A stretch of DNA of 60,000 nt from Adiantum capillus-veneris. Taxonomy: Eukaryota; Streptophyta; Polypodiopsida; Polypodiales; Pteridaceae. The notes under the pieces are model-generated. The model saw only the letters and a list, made by a program, of their open reading frames with translations. It was not told the DNA's origin and made no database searches. The stretch lies in assembly GCA_014529385.2 (NCBI GenBank), contig CM043963.1, positions 96,106,912 to 96,166,911 on the forward strand, given 5' to 3'. Position 1 is the stretch's first letter; every line of letters starts with the position of its first letter. The position numbers were made by a program, and so were the translations under genes. Below, piece after piece: positions 22,441 to 32,599 of this stretch.

Positions 22441-22707
22441 AGGGGCACATATGCATCCTACAAGAGATGCAAAAGATAGAAAGGCACATGCAATTAGCCA
22501 TCCCACAACTTCCATTTCAACGAGTAGTTTGAGAGATTTGCAAGCAATGGGCATGTGATGGGCCAGTAGTGCACTTCTATGCGCGTAAGAGATTGCAGAG
22601 GACTACCTTGTTGAATTCTTTAGTGAAGGATATATCCTAGCTGCCTTGCCCATTGCGTCACAATTATGCCACGGGATTTTGACACACTGCGGAGGTTGCA
22701 TTTTTAA
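22365..22707 (+). pseudogene. Histone H3-like pseudogene
   Basis: From ATG at 22,365: MAHEKAMPRRATGES, then ARRH, stop, YKGH. The stretch from that His to LPFQR is 25 residues, the same as in histone H3, with LQEMQKIE opposite LREIRKYQ and IPQLPFQRVV-stop-EI opposite the H3 LPFQRLVREI helix. A frame change near 22,565 gives EIAEDYLVEFFSEGYILA (H3 helix 2). A second near 22,645 gives AHCVTIMPRDFDTLRRLHF and a stop at 22,705, matching H3 helix 3 and ending where H3 ends. The three early stops fit C-to-T change (CGA to TGA twice, CAA to TAA). H3 packs DNA in nucleosomes. IMP resembles canonical H3, while DF..RRL and RVV also occur in centromeric H3, so the subtype is open. It looks intronless, with a short tail. 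Function lost. Confidence 0.75.
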
Positions 22708-22917
22708 TACGATGGGCTGCTCTATCTGGGATAGTAGAACCATGGATATACTTAACATCCCCCCTCTCCATTCTCCTGCATGATAGAGAGAGCCTTCAAG
22801 ATCTGAAATAAGTAGAAGAACCCAATCATGGGTCAAGAGGAACAATCAATCCTCAGCCCATACAGATTGGCAGGAAAATCTGGAGCCTGAAGGAGTAATC
22901 AAGACAAGTAAAACTCC
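22708..22917 (+). other. No gene seen between H3-like copy and E/P-rich remnant
   Basis: All + frames contain several stops. A minus ORF (22,603-22,845) is the antisense of the H3-like region and not a gene. Confidence 0.4.
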
Positions 22918-23432
22918 ACTCTAGTAGCCCGAGCTAGTTAGGGAGGGGCCTGAGCCAGCTAAGGATGAGCCAGAGCTAGCCACTGAGGAGATTGAGCCAG
23001 CTAGGGAAGAGTAGGAGCCAATCAGGGAGGAAATTAAGCCAATTAGAGAGGAGCAGGAGCTAGCTAGGGAGGGGCCTGAGCTGGTAAGGGAGGAGCATGT
23101 GCCTACATCAGTTAGGGAGGATCCCGCACAAGAAGAGCCAGAGATAGCTCAAGAAAAGCAAGGACCAGCCTCTTCTTTGCGAGGGCCAGCCAACATAGAG
23201 CAACAACCAGCCATCACATAGCAAGAGCCTCTGCCAGAAGACTAGAATATTGTAGAGAAAATTAACAAAGAAAACAAAGAGGAACTAAAAGTTTTGGTTA
23301 GTTCAATACCTCTTTGTGCACAGAATCATCTATCTAGAAGGTCAAAGGAGGTATGCATATTCAACTTTGATCAACAAGATTTCCTATGCTTGCAAGATTT
23401 TCCAACGCCAACACAATAGATTCAATACAACA
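22918..23432 (+). pseudogene. Remnant of a Glu/Pro-rich repeat protein
   Basis: One + frame reads about a dozen degenerate units of 7-9 residues such as EGPEPAKDEPELATEE, EIEPAREE, EPIREEIKPIREEQE and LAREGPELVREEHV. It continues to EPEIAQEKQGPAS and NKENKEELKVLVSSI, ending at a possible splice donor (GTATG at about 23,434). Stops are few and look like single-base changes. The string 'gagatagctcaagaaaa' in it also occurs at 22,094 next to the H3-like tail duplicate. Function unknown; acidic low-complexity composition only. Confidence 0.4.
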
Positions 23433-23464
23433 TTGGTATGTGGTATATCTCAAGTTCATTACTA

Positions 23465-23890
23465 GTTATGATGTTGGTTGGGGTCAGAACTAAGGGAATG
23501 GGTCCTTGGAAATTTGGAAGGCCCCTATTCGCTTGGTATTGACCCATGTCTTTGCGGTAGTGAGCATTTAGAACAAATCAAATGGGAACCCTTTTGAGTT
23601 TTTCAAGGCCCCGATTTTCTTGGTATTAATCCAAGTCTTTGCGGCAATGAGGGTCAAAACCAAGCAAATGGTGACCCTAATGAATTTGTCAAGGCCTTGA
23701 TTCGCTTAGTATTGGCCCAAGTCTTTGTGGTAGTGAGGGTCTGAATCAAGGGAATGGGGACCTTGTTGTATTTTTCCAATCCCTTGTTCGCTTGGTATTG
23801 ACCCATGTCTTTGCAATAGTGAGGTCCAGAACCAAGAAAATAGGGACTCTCATGAACTTTTCAAGGCCCCACTTTGCTTGGTTTTGTCCT
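23465..23890 (+). repeat. 86-bp tandem repeat, five copies
   Basis: The phrase 'cttggtattgacccatgtct' or variants starts at 23,532, 23,619, 23,704, 23,791 and 23,877, giving spacings of 87, 85, 87 and 86 bp. Each unit has 'tttgcggtagtgagg', 'aaccaag..aatggggac' and 'tttttcaaggcccc'. The phrase also appears once in each half of the 270-bp duplication at 22.0-22.3 kb, so the array may have grown from that sequence. Confidence 0.85.
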
Positions 23891-24720
23891 ACATTCACTA
23901 AGCAATCTAATTGATAGGTACACTATCAATTCATGATAGGCACACTATCTCACTTTTGTCCATGGACATTCAAAACAAAATATACATAATAGATCCGCTT
24001 ATTTCACCTATGCTTTACAACAACGGAATTTACTTTTTGGCGTTTATGGGCTAGTTCAACATCATAAATTAGGATCTGGGCTTTCTGGTCGCTGCAATCA
24101 ATCGTGGGTTTTGTCTTGAAAAGTAAAAACTATGGATTTAGGATCTTCTTTTTCCTCATCCTTGATGGTTTTGGTGTTTTTTGTGTAGTGAATATTGGAG
24201 TCTCTTGTTATTTGACGTTGAAGATAAGATTGTCTACTATGGAAACTTGGGGCAAAGCTGGGGTTTCCATGGGCATGTAAAGATGTAAGGCACATCATTA
24301 TGTGTTTGCTAGTAGTATCTATTTGTAATGCCTTACTGAAGAAAGCGTTTATGTATGTAGTGCCGCAAAAAATTTGTATGTTGTGTAGAGCACCTTTTAT
24401 TAGGACATGATCGAGGGACTGTCACTCAACACCAATGGATTAGCATGCCCACACAAGTTGATGACTATAGTTGTGGCTGGCGTACGTATATGTATGCTAT
24501 GCTCCTTTTGTTAACCAAAATTTGGATGTACCAAATGTAAGTACATGTGTTGTTTCAATGCTTATATTACTACAATGTTTGTATTAAAAGAAATAAATTC
24601 TTTACTTATTTTCTTATCATCACCCTCTACAAGACCTTCAAGTACATAACTACACCCCCTATGATGTGCATAATGTTTTTATAATGGTCATTCAACATAT
24701 TATAATCTTGGTGCACAGAC
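23891..24720. other. No gene seen
   Basis: AT-rich sequence with stops in all frames. A minus ORF at 24,098-24,298 shows no domain. Confidence 0.4.
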
Positions 24721-25135
24721 GATCAAGAGAGGAAAGCGCTCGAGATGAAGAGTTTAAACAGGCTTGCATTGACAAAATCATGTAGCGGCACTAGCAGACT
24801 CAAGACGAGGTTCAAAACATGCAAGAAGCAATCAATCAATATTATGCATACTCCACAAAAGTAGAGGATTGGGTTACACGTACACAACAAGAGAGAGAAG
24901 AAAGGGAAGCTTCACACTTGCAAGATGCATGGGAAGCCATGGAGGAGTCCCATGCATTCTAATGACACAAAAAAATATTCGAGACCAACATCCCCCAAGG
25001 GAGAAGGAGCAGCAATCAAGGGAGAGGGGAAGGGAGCAGTGGAAACAACCGGGGGAGGGGGCAGGGGAGCAATATCAGGGGAAGGGAGTAGTAATTATCT
25101 CCCATTTGTATACATTCAAAAAGAAACAATATAAT
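24721..25135 (+). pseudogene. Coiled-coil fragment with Gly/Arg-rich tail
   Basis: After 'gtgcacag' (possible splice acceptor) one + frame reads RSREESARDEEFKQACIDKIM, two stops, then TQDEVQNMQEAINQYYAYS, KVEDWVTRTQQEREEREAS and LQDAWEAMEESHAF. This is a heptad-like, charged helix. The stops fit CAG to TAG changes. Other frames then give Gly/Arg-rich sequence to 25,135. It may belong with the E/P-rich remnant upstream on the same strand. No family recognised. Confidence 0.35.
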
Positions 25136-27000
25136 TTGTAAAGTTTTGAAACAATGAAAAGTGTACAGTTTTGAAACAATGTATGAGCGGCACAAAATGT
25201 CTTTGTATTAGTCATTTTGGAGTGTACACCTTGGATTGCATGAAATTAAAACTCATTGCATGCACAATGTATGTGACCTAACTTCTGTTGGAAGCAATCA
25301 AGTGAAGTGTATTTGAGAGGGACTCCTTGCACAATGTTGGTTTCTTCTTGTGTCTTGGAATTTGAGAAAAAAAGGAGTTAGCATCTATATCTTAATGCAT
25401 TAAAGACAAATGAAATTTAGCCATTTAGTAAGCACCTTTCTATTGTTGAGATTGAATGCATACGCTTATGGCAGAAGTGGAAGGTCTTCATATGTAAGAT
25501 CTATCGTGAGATGTACAAGAGTTGTACTTGACATTGTCTCCATCACAGTAAGAAGGCTTTCTCAAAAGTAAATCTCCATTGCTAAAGGTTTTTTCTGAGA
25601 GTTAGACTCTATATCATGGTCAGGTGGAATAAGCTTCCCACTAAGAAGATGATATCTAAATTAGTAAAATGACACCATGAAATTTTGAGAGCTTATAATG
25701 TACTTGCAAATTATGGACTTCTTTTGCAAAACACAATTTTTTCCCTGCATCTGTTTCCTATCCCAATTATCATCTGAAAAGTCCAAGTAGCTCTCAAACA
25801 TGTCAAATGATGGAAGTGGAAAAGGCGTTACATGACGCCAGCTAGAGGATGTTCTCCAAATATGACATATCATAACAAAATAGTCCATTATCTACAATCT
25901 CCTTGTGTTGTCTTCCTCGATACATTTGCTCACCAATAAATAATGCATGGAAAGCATCAAAATCCCAACTATGCTCTCAATTGGTTGCCAGTCTGTCTTG
26001 TTTGATGGATAAATATTTGCAACATACCAAACATGATGTCAACTCTACATCTGTGCTCAAAATAAGCTACACTTGGATCAATGCCATGGAAACTAACTAG
26101 GATGAGATTTTTGCAACCTTAAGTTTGCATGTTGGAAAGCATGTTGTATGAGGACCTCTTTCACCTGCTTGGTTTGTGCACACACTTTGTCCCTTGACAG
26201 CCTCCACAAAATCATTGCATTGCCTCTTCTTTCTCCTCCTCGTCGGCAATAGTACCCAACTTCCTATAGTTATTCTAGATGGTATACATGCCTGATCATC
26301 TACAATATAACTGCTAAAAATGCTAACAGAGTCAATGGCAGTGCTACGCCTTTGAGAGGTAGTCATGGTGTGCACTAGAACACATAGTAGAGTTAGAGCA
26401 AATATGAAAAAGGGAAGATGATTTTGAGAGGAAAGTAGACATACTAAAAAAACATTTGGGTGGGAACATAGATACTAGAGTCTTCAATGCAAGTTTTGAA
26501 ATTCGCCGATAAAGAGTTAGTACAACTTATGGCATTTATGCTTTGAAAGTGTGACACTATATAATTTGAAGAACAAAACTATTATTTTCTCCATTTTTTC
26601 TAAACAAGTTTGGCTCCAAAATGCCAATTTTCAACTTAACATAAGTCTCTTCCTCATTGGTCGAGCGCCACACTCTCTCTAGAACTAAAAGGCCCAAAAG
26701 CGAGTCCAAGTTTCTCCTAATGTTTGAGACCAAAACACAAGGATTCAGACATAGATTTCCCAAAATGATACAATAGCATATATGAGAGAGGATTCCACCT
26801 GGATTTTCTCCAAGACATGTCTTGCAAGAGACCCTAAATTGGTCATATTTAGTGACTAAACCATGAAAAATGAGACCATCTCAAGTGGCCAAATGCATCA
26901 AGACAAAGTACAATGGGTCAAGGGATCCGTACACACATGTGTCACGATTTAAACAAGTATTAAGGGTTAAACAAGTAACTGATTTCCATACACAATATGA
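25136..27000. other. Mostly without recognisable genes
   Basis: Minus ORFs at 25,661-25,888 and 26,097-26,375 have no domain. The latter (starting MHTMTTSQRRSTAIDSV, with a basic RRRKKR patch) could be a small gene or a remnant. 26,400-27,000 has stops in all frames. Confidence 0.3.
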
Positions 27001-27036
27001 GGGATTCGGCTTAACCTTCAAAGTGATAGCATTGAC

Positions 27037-28127
27037 TTGGTTCTAGCCATTAAAATAGAAAAATTTTCAAATGTTGAACAACTCTTGCAAGAATTTTTAA
27101 AGGAGTTCTCTAAGAGGGGGATCAAGCACAACAAGGTGTCACAAAAGGACACCAAAAAGATGAAGGAAGATTTGCTTTGCTTAGTACATAGAGAGATGTC
27201 CTATATGAGAGTTACTGCAAGATGAGAGGCTATCAGTTCTCTTCATAGAGGGATTAAAAAAGAAAACTCTCAAAAAAGATTTACACTTAAAAGGATGAAC
27301 GATGTTTGAGCAAGTCACTAGAGAAGCTCTATATCTAGTTGAGAATCATGAGACCTATGGAGAGGTGACAAAAGATGCAAAAATGTGACTAGTAGCACCT
27401 CTTCTATGACGAGTGAATCCACAATGAAGCAAAATGTTCAAATGCCAACCATGCAGAGCATTGAACAATTGGTTGTTTGATGAAGTGGTAAGGAAAATAA
27501 ACCAAGGCTATAGATAGAACCCTAATGTACGATAGCAATAAATGAGGATATGTGAGACTTGTAGAGGGGATCATTCCACCCCATGGTGTAACACTTAGTC
27601 AAGACCACAATGTGTGCTAGGGGAACAACCACCTCTTCTGAACGATGGAAGAGTAGTAGTCAACTATACTCAGCTAGTTGAACCACATGAGTGCCAAGCA
27701 TTGGTGGGGTCCTCTTTGTATTACGACAAGCCTAGAGATACATATCATTAATGGTCACAACTCACAACCCATGAGAAATCATTATTCCATGGATGAGAAC
27801 ACCTTAATGTTCATACACAATGAAGAGTGTGGATCCATTCTTACCAAGAAAGAACAACCATTGGCTACATCACCAGCTATGCAATAAGTAGGACCATGGT
27901 ACAAGTGTGGAGGTGATAATTGGGCAAGGAATTGTCCACACATGGGTGAATGTAAAGATATTTTTGGAGTCTGTGATAAATGTGCAATCACTCATGTTCT
28001 TCTAGATTGTCCCAAAAATCTTGATAACAAGGGGAAAAAAACAATGAACATTGTAGGAGTGGTACCTTCTTCAAGCAAATCTAAGGTAGAACCCATGGCT
28101 CCTATAAATGTGGTGATTAGAGATTAA
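27037..28127 (+). pseudogene. Ty3-type gag remnant with zinc knuckles
   Basis: Frame-shifted fragments on +: LLQEFLKEFSKRGIKHNK (27,085), EDLLCLVHREM, then SSFIEGLKKKTLKKDLHLKG, MTMFEQVTREALYLVENHE (gag capsid end), CETCRGDHSTPWC (about 27,552-27,590) and CGGDNWARNC, GVCDKCAITHVLLDCP (27,908-28,015). These are capsid and nucleocapsid parts in the right order. Gag binds and packages element RNA. At least four frame changes and many stops rule out function. The next LTR on the same strand is A4 at 29,017, so this may be gag of a family A relative. Confidence 0.65.
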
Positions 28128-28139
28128 ACTCAAGAAGCT

Positions 28140-29016
28140 ATCAAAGACAAACCTATCAAGGAGGAACAAAAACCGTATGTTTAGATGGAAGTTGAGAGCG
28201 TATAAGTGAGGAATTTAAGAAATCATGGAAAGCCAAATGAGGGAAAATAAAAGTAAAAATACCAAAAGAGAAAATTGCCTTAGAAATCGAGCTGCAACAA
28301 TTCAAAGAGTAGTTGAAACAAGAAAGGAAAATGGGGAACAAATGGAGAAAGAAAAGTCATCTAAGATGTCGTTGGGAGGATCAATGTCGGTAGACAAAGT
28401 CCTAGAGCTGTTAGATGCTATGTTGCAAGCATTTGAGGCTAAATTAAAAACCAACTCGACACTAGAAACAAAGATAATTGACATATCCGCATACTAAAGT
28501 CGAAAAATAAAGACTTGAAATGTGCAAATGGCTCATAGAGAGAACTCAATCTCTTATGAAGCCAAAGAAACCAGACATCCATAAACAAGAAGTGTTTATC
28601 CACAAAGGCGATGTTGAAATTGAGCACAAACAAGAGAAAATAAATGATTGAATAAAGCCTAAGATAGAAACACTGTTGGACAATATGGTAGTGGCTAATA
28701 TCACGAATGACGCTAAGTCACAAGAAATAATGCCAATTCTTGAAGTAGAAGACCCATGGCCACAAGCCTTATGGGAAGCGATTACAGGTGAAAAATATAG
28801 TAGCGCGACTTTCAAGCCGGAACCTATCAATGATATCAATATTAATCACGAGTTTTAACCTAGAGATATAAAATCTCTATATTGTGATGCAGGAACAAAC
28901 GTATATATGGAGCGCAAATGTGAAACATTGAAGACTTTGGTGTCTTTCATAGAAGAGCATGAAATGAAATATGAGGTTAGAGTGGTACCATCTCAATGGA
29001 AATCCACACCAAAAAT
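28140..29016 (+). pseudogene. Charged ORF fragments between gag and LTR A4
   Basis: Short + frames: 28,225-28,497 (lysine/glutamate-rich, VDKVLELLDAMLQAFEAKL helix) and 28,676-28,858 (PILEVEDPWPQALWEAITG). They share strand and spacing with the gag upstream and may be the following part of its polyprotein, but no protease or RT motif is visible. Confidence 0.3.
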
Positions 29017-29345
29017 GATGGATCGCGATTTTGGTACCTTCTCATATTGCACAATGAGACCTAATATATATTTCCCTAAATTTTTGTGATGATTCAAGTC
29101 TTTTTAGTCACTAAAATGGCGTGATGACTTAGATCAGTGAGAAAGAACATAGGAAAAGTTTTTGATCAATGAGCTGGTGATTTGCTTGTTGAGTTGATGT
29201 GTTTGCTTGCTAGGTTCACTTTTTGAGGATTGACACCCTCAAAGAGGCTTCGTGTCCCATCTGCATCACTTCCTTGAGTATTGACATTCTTATGTTAGTG
29301 AGAGATAGCTATGCTATAAATGTTTGTTGCAGTGATCTGCTAACA
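29017..29345 (+). mobile_element. LTR of family A, copy A4 (3' third)
   Basis: Starts within the LTR at 'gatggatcgcgattttggta' and runs to the end 'ctgctaaca'. Matches 250-600 of A1 block by block. The 5' two thirds are missing. Confidence 0.85.
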
Positions 29346-29363
29346 TTGGCATCGTGTCAAAGA
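29346..29363 (+). other. Degenerate tRNA-Asp-type primer site (A4)
   Basis: TTGGCATCGTGTCAAAGA directly after the LTR end. The first eight bases fit the family A site, the rest has decayed. Confidence 0.5.
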
Positions 29364-29388
29364 GAGTTTGGTCCGGACAAAAATTTAG

Positions 29389-30058
29389 ATGAACATCTTC
29401 TTTAGACTGTCACAAGAATGTTCAATAGCATTAACAAAGGTCCCAAAAGCATCACAGGTCCATGCCAAAAAGAAACAACGAACTATAGCAAAAAAAGGTA
29501 AAGCTAAAGCAAACACTGAAGCATATCATCCTCGCAAGTCAATTTTACCTTCAACGAGTTTCTTTCTGACTTCCCGTACAACCTCTACATCAAAAGCCAA
29601 ACCATCAACAATGCAATGTAAATCTAAGCAAAAAGTTTATCAACCAAAGTTTCTATCACAACAAAGCCTCCAAAAGAATCCAAAAAGGATCAACCAAGTG
29701 TTAGCATCCAAAGAGCACATCAAAGTCAAAGATTCAATTTGGCTACACCAATCACAAGTTCAACCTCAATAACCAGAGGTAATAGGGTGGGTGGCATCAA
29801 ATGACTCAATCACTCCTCAAGGCTACTTTCAAGGAAACGCTCATGTTTGGGCCAAAAAGCTTGAGCTAATAGCTTGGACCTAGTCATCTCAAGACAAAAG
29901 TCCTACAAAGAGAAATCCAAGCTATCAAAAAAAGATAAACACCTCAATTAGGAGAAAGAACCACCACAAAAGGCATCAAAAAATACCTTCAAAGAAGCAA
30001 GCAATGCGACAAGTATGGGTACCAAAAGCAACGACTACCCCAACAAAGAAATGTGAAG
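29389..30058 (+). pseudogene. Basic ORF with Trp-Pro-Lys-type motifs, family A
   Basis: Begins 25 bp after the primer site. The first part (29,389-29,772) is strongly basic and Lys/Gln/Ser-rich, ending KVKDSIWLHQSQVQPQ. After a stop the frame continues GWVASNDSITPQGYFQGN, HVWAKKLELIAW and RQVWVPKATTTPTKK to a stop at 30,058. The same wording in the same order is found on the minus strand at 48,891-49,925. Function unknown. Its place right after the leader suggests an element-encoded RNA- or DNA-binding protein (gag-like or an extra ORF); this is inference. LTR B3 begins right after it. Confidence 0.6.
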
Positions 30059-30339
30059 CAGTGGATGTGTCATAATAACTAATATCTAGTTCTCCTAAAT
30101 GATTATCTCATGTTAAACTGTTCATTTAATATGGGGAAGTACCAGGGGAGAAAAAGCTAGATTATTGGTAAGGCTAACATACTCGTCACAGTAGGTATCC
30201 AAAGGAGGGAAAATAGGGGTCCAAAGGGGACCATCTACAAAAGAGAAATGTGCAAGCAATGGGCTTAAAAAACCTAAGGTTCAGCCCATTAAGACTTCCA
30301 AAATGCTAAGGTTCCAAAATTTAAAGGCTAAGTCCAGTG

Positions 30340-30583
30340 CTCGGGGGGTTCACCATTTAGCACCCCCCTATATAACGTGCGTTCGCGAGGTATTAAAAAT
30401 CCCTCTTTTAACATGTCGAAATAAATAAAATGACCCCTTATTTTAGGAAATTTTTCCAAAATTGAAGATAAAAACCCCTTATTTTAATGTATCTCTATTA
30501 AATTGCCTTTTTTTTTGCATTTTAAAACCCCTCCTTTCGAACTCACTTATACATTAACATGATTACATTGTGCACCCCCCAAG
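30340..30583 (+). mobile_element. 244-bp MITE with 8-bp target duplication
   Basis: Flanked by GTCCAGTG at 30,332-30,339 and again at 30,584-30,591. Ends are imperfect inverted repeats: CTCGGGGGGTTCACCATTTA at the left, and CTTGGGGGGTGCACAATGTA as the reverse complement of the right (16 of 20 agree). No ORF. An 8-bp duplication fits hAT-type insertion, but the terminal bases are not diagnostic. Confidence 0.8.
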
Positions 30584-31034
30584 GTCCAGTGGTCATTGCT
30601 TAGGAAAATTGGATGCTTTGTAGTGTGCAGAAAGTATTCAAAGACTCCTAAAGATGAGTGATTATGTGAGGAGATATACTTCTTATTTGTAAGACTACTC
30701 CTTCCTCTCAATCTACTCTCATACCCCGCTAGCTCTCACCATCTTCAAAGGTGTGTGAGGTCTTGGGTCTGAGACTGTGAGGGAATTGATGTTTTGTTTT
30801 ATAAGTGACGGTGCTTGAAGCTTCCATCTTCATTGCACCATCAAGTTATTGAAGGAACACAAAGTATTGTATTGTAAAATGTCTCCCTTAATATGGGAAA
30901 CCTATAATACAAAGCCTTTTGGAGGGGGGATTGGCTCCATGTAAATTCGGTCCTCAATTGTTGTCAATAACTTAATTTCTCTCTCTTTTGAAGTATTGTT
31001 CATGCCTATCTAACTAGGTGTTATTCTTTTTGTT

Positions 31035-31166
<132 letters not shown>

Positions 31167-31271
31167 CAAGCACTCTTGCTATGCTCATTAGGAATCTATT
31201 CTAATGAAATTCTCACTATATTTATGCTATTTTCCGCTACACACAAGTTACTAGGCCATTGAATGTTACAT

Positions 31272-31283
31272 TGGTATCAGAGC
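31272..31283 (+). other. Primer binding site, initiator Met-tRNA type (B3)
   Basis: TGGTATCAGAGC one base after the LTR end. Same site and spacing as in B1. Confidence 0.9.
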
Positions 31284-31690
31284 ACAAGGTTTCTCTTTTC
31301 TTGCTCAAGAAGGGAGGTCCTCAAGCTAGCTATAAATGTTTGGTATTATTAATTACAATTGAGTAAGTAGAATAGCAATTTTTCAGCCTTGCAGTGCGCC
31401 TACCTTCGTGCATATAATAGTGCATATAACAGGGCATCACCGTCGAGAGCTATGGTCGTAATAGTGGATTCCTATGGGGCTTGCCTACGGCTTAACCACT
31501 ATTGAGCTGTTAGAAGCTTGAAAGGAGCCAGTGCTATTTTGGTGTTGAAAGACCCTTTGTTCTATTCCTTGCAATTAATGATATTTGAGCCATGGGTACA
31601 ATATCTTGAGTGCTTTTCTAAAGGGGTAAAGAGGAGCAACAAATAGGGCTTGAAGTCCCAAAGTACACTAAAAAATATTACGCCTAAAAA

Positions 31691-32508
31691 TTGTTAGATA
31701 GTAAAGAGAGTGAAATTAATGTTGATAGCTTTGATTTTGCTAATGAGCAGGGTACTAACGATGCCCCTATGCTTGCTAACTACCTTGTTTCGAGGCTTCA
31801 ACAAGCTATGGGCAATCCATCCCTCCAAAGTGAAGTGCAATGGCAGTTTTGTGCTCATGGGATTCTCCAAACTCCCCACCATGAAGAGAGAGTACCTAGG
31901 AATCCTTCTTTGAGAATTCCAAAAGAGGCCTCTCTTCGATTCGGGAAGAAGAAGAGGATCCCTAAAAAGGGCTCAAACATTTACTACCTTACAACGCATC
32001 TCCTTACCAAAGGAGAACTCAAGAGCCCCCACCAAAAGAATGAGAAAGAAGTGAGTCTCCCACCACCTCGGCGGAGATGGCTCCATGAAGACGGCGAGAA
32101 AAACGCTCTCCAACACCCCCTAAATGGAGAAGACCATCACACACTTCTCCACACCATAATTCAAAGAGGGATGAGAGAACAAGAGAAGAAAAAGGCGAGA
32201 AAGAGGTCACCCTCTTCTCCATCTTCTTCATCCTCTTCCTCTTATGAAGAAAGTGATGGTGCAAACAAGGAGGACCAAGGGAAGAAAAAGGTGAGAAAGA
32301 GGTCACCCTCTTCTCCATCCTCCTCAAATTCTTCCTCCTCTGAAGAAAGTGATGGTGCAACTTTCGAACCACCAAAAAGAATAGGCCATAGGAAATCCTA
32401 TGACGCGTGGAAGAGGTTGTCCAAGCTCAAGAAGTTCAATGAGGGAGGAAAGGAAATCTCTTTCCTTACCTACGATGGCACCTTTGGTGCTACGGACAAA
32501 GTCTTGAG
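31691..32508 (+). pseudogene. Ty3 gag N-terminal part, family B (copy B3)
   Basis: A frame of about 275 codons, about 420 bp inside the primer site. It has ANYLVSRLQQAMGN near the start, then two similar Ser-rich blocks (KKARKRSPSSPSSS and KKVRKRSPSSPSSS) each followed by an EESDGA acidic end, a 46-residue internal duplication. It then shows KLKKFNEGGKEISFLTYDG and TFGATDKVL, the conserved start of the Ty3 gag capsid domain. The frame opens at TTG rather than ATG, so the true start is unclear. After VLRK the coding sequence is cut: 35 bp of foreign sequence and then RNase H follow, so the rest of gag, protease and RT are deleted. Confidence 0.75.
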
Positions 32509-32543
32509 AAAGTGTGTTCCTTGATCAGACACAATTTCCATAG
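32509..32543 (+). other. 35-bp filler segment at the B3 deletion junction
   Basis: Matches 35,058-35,092 (integrase of family E) with two mismatches, as 'aaagtgtgtt' then 'cttgatcagacacaatttcc'. It lies exactly where gag stops and a remnant of the RNase H region begins, as expected for filler DNA copied during end-joining. Confidence 0.6.
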
Positions 32544-32599
32544 TATATATTGCTAATCAAGGCTTAAGTACTTCATGATGCAGACCAAGCTCGCCGGCA

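Noticed and set aside
32019-32375. Minus-strand ORF of 118 residues
   Set aside because: Antisense of the Ser/Arg-rich family B gag; its repeats only mirror the coding repeats.
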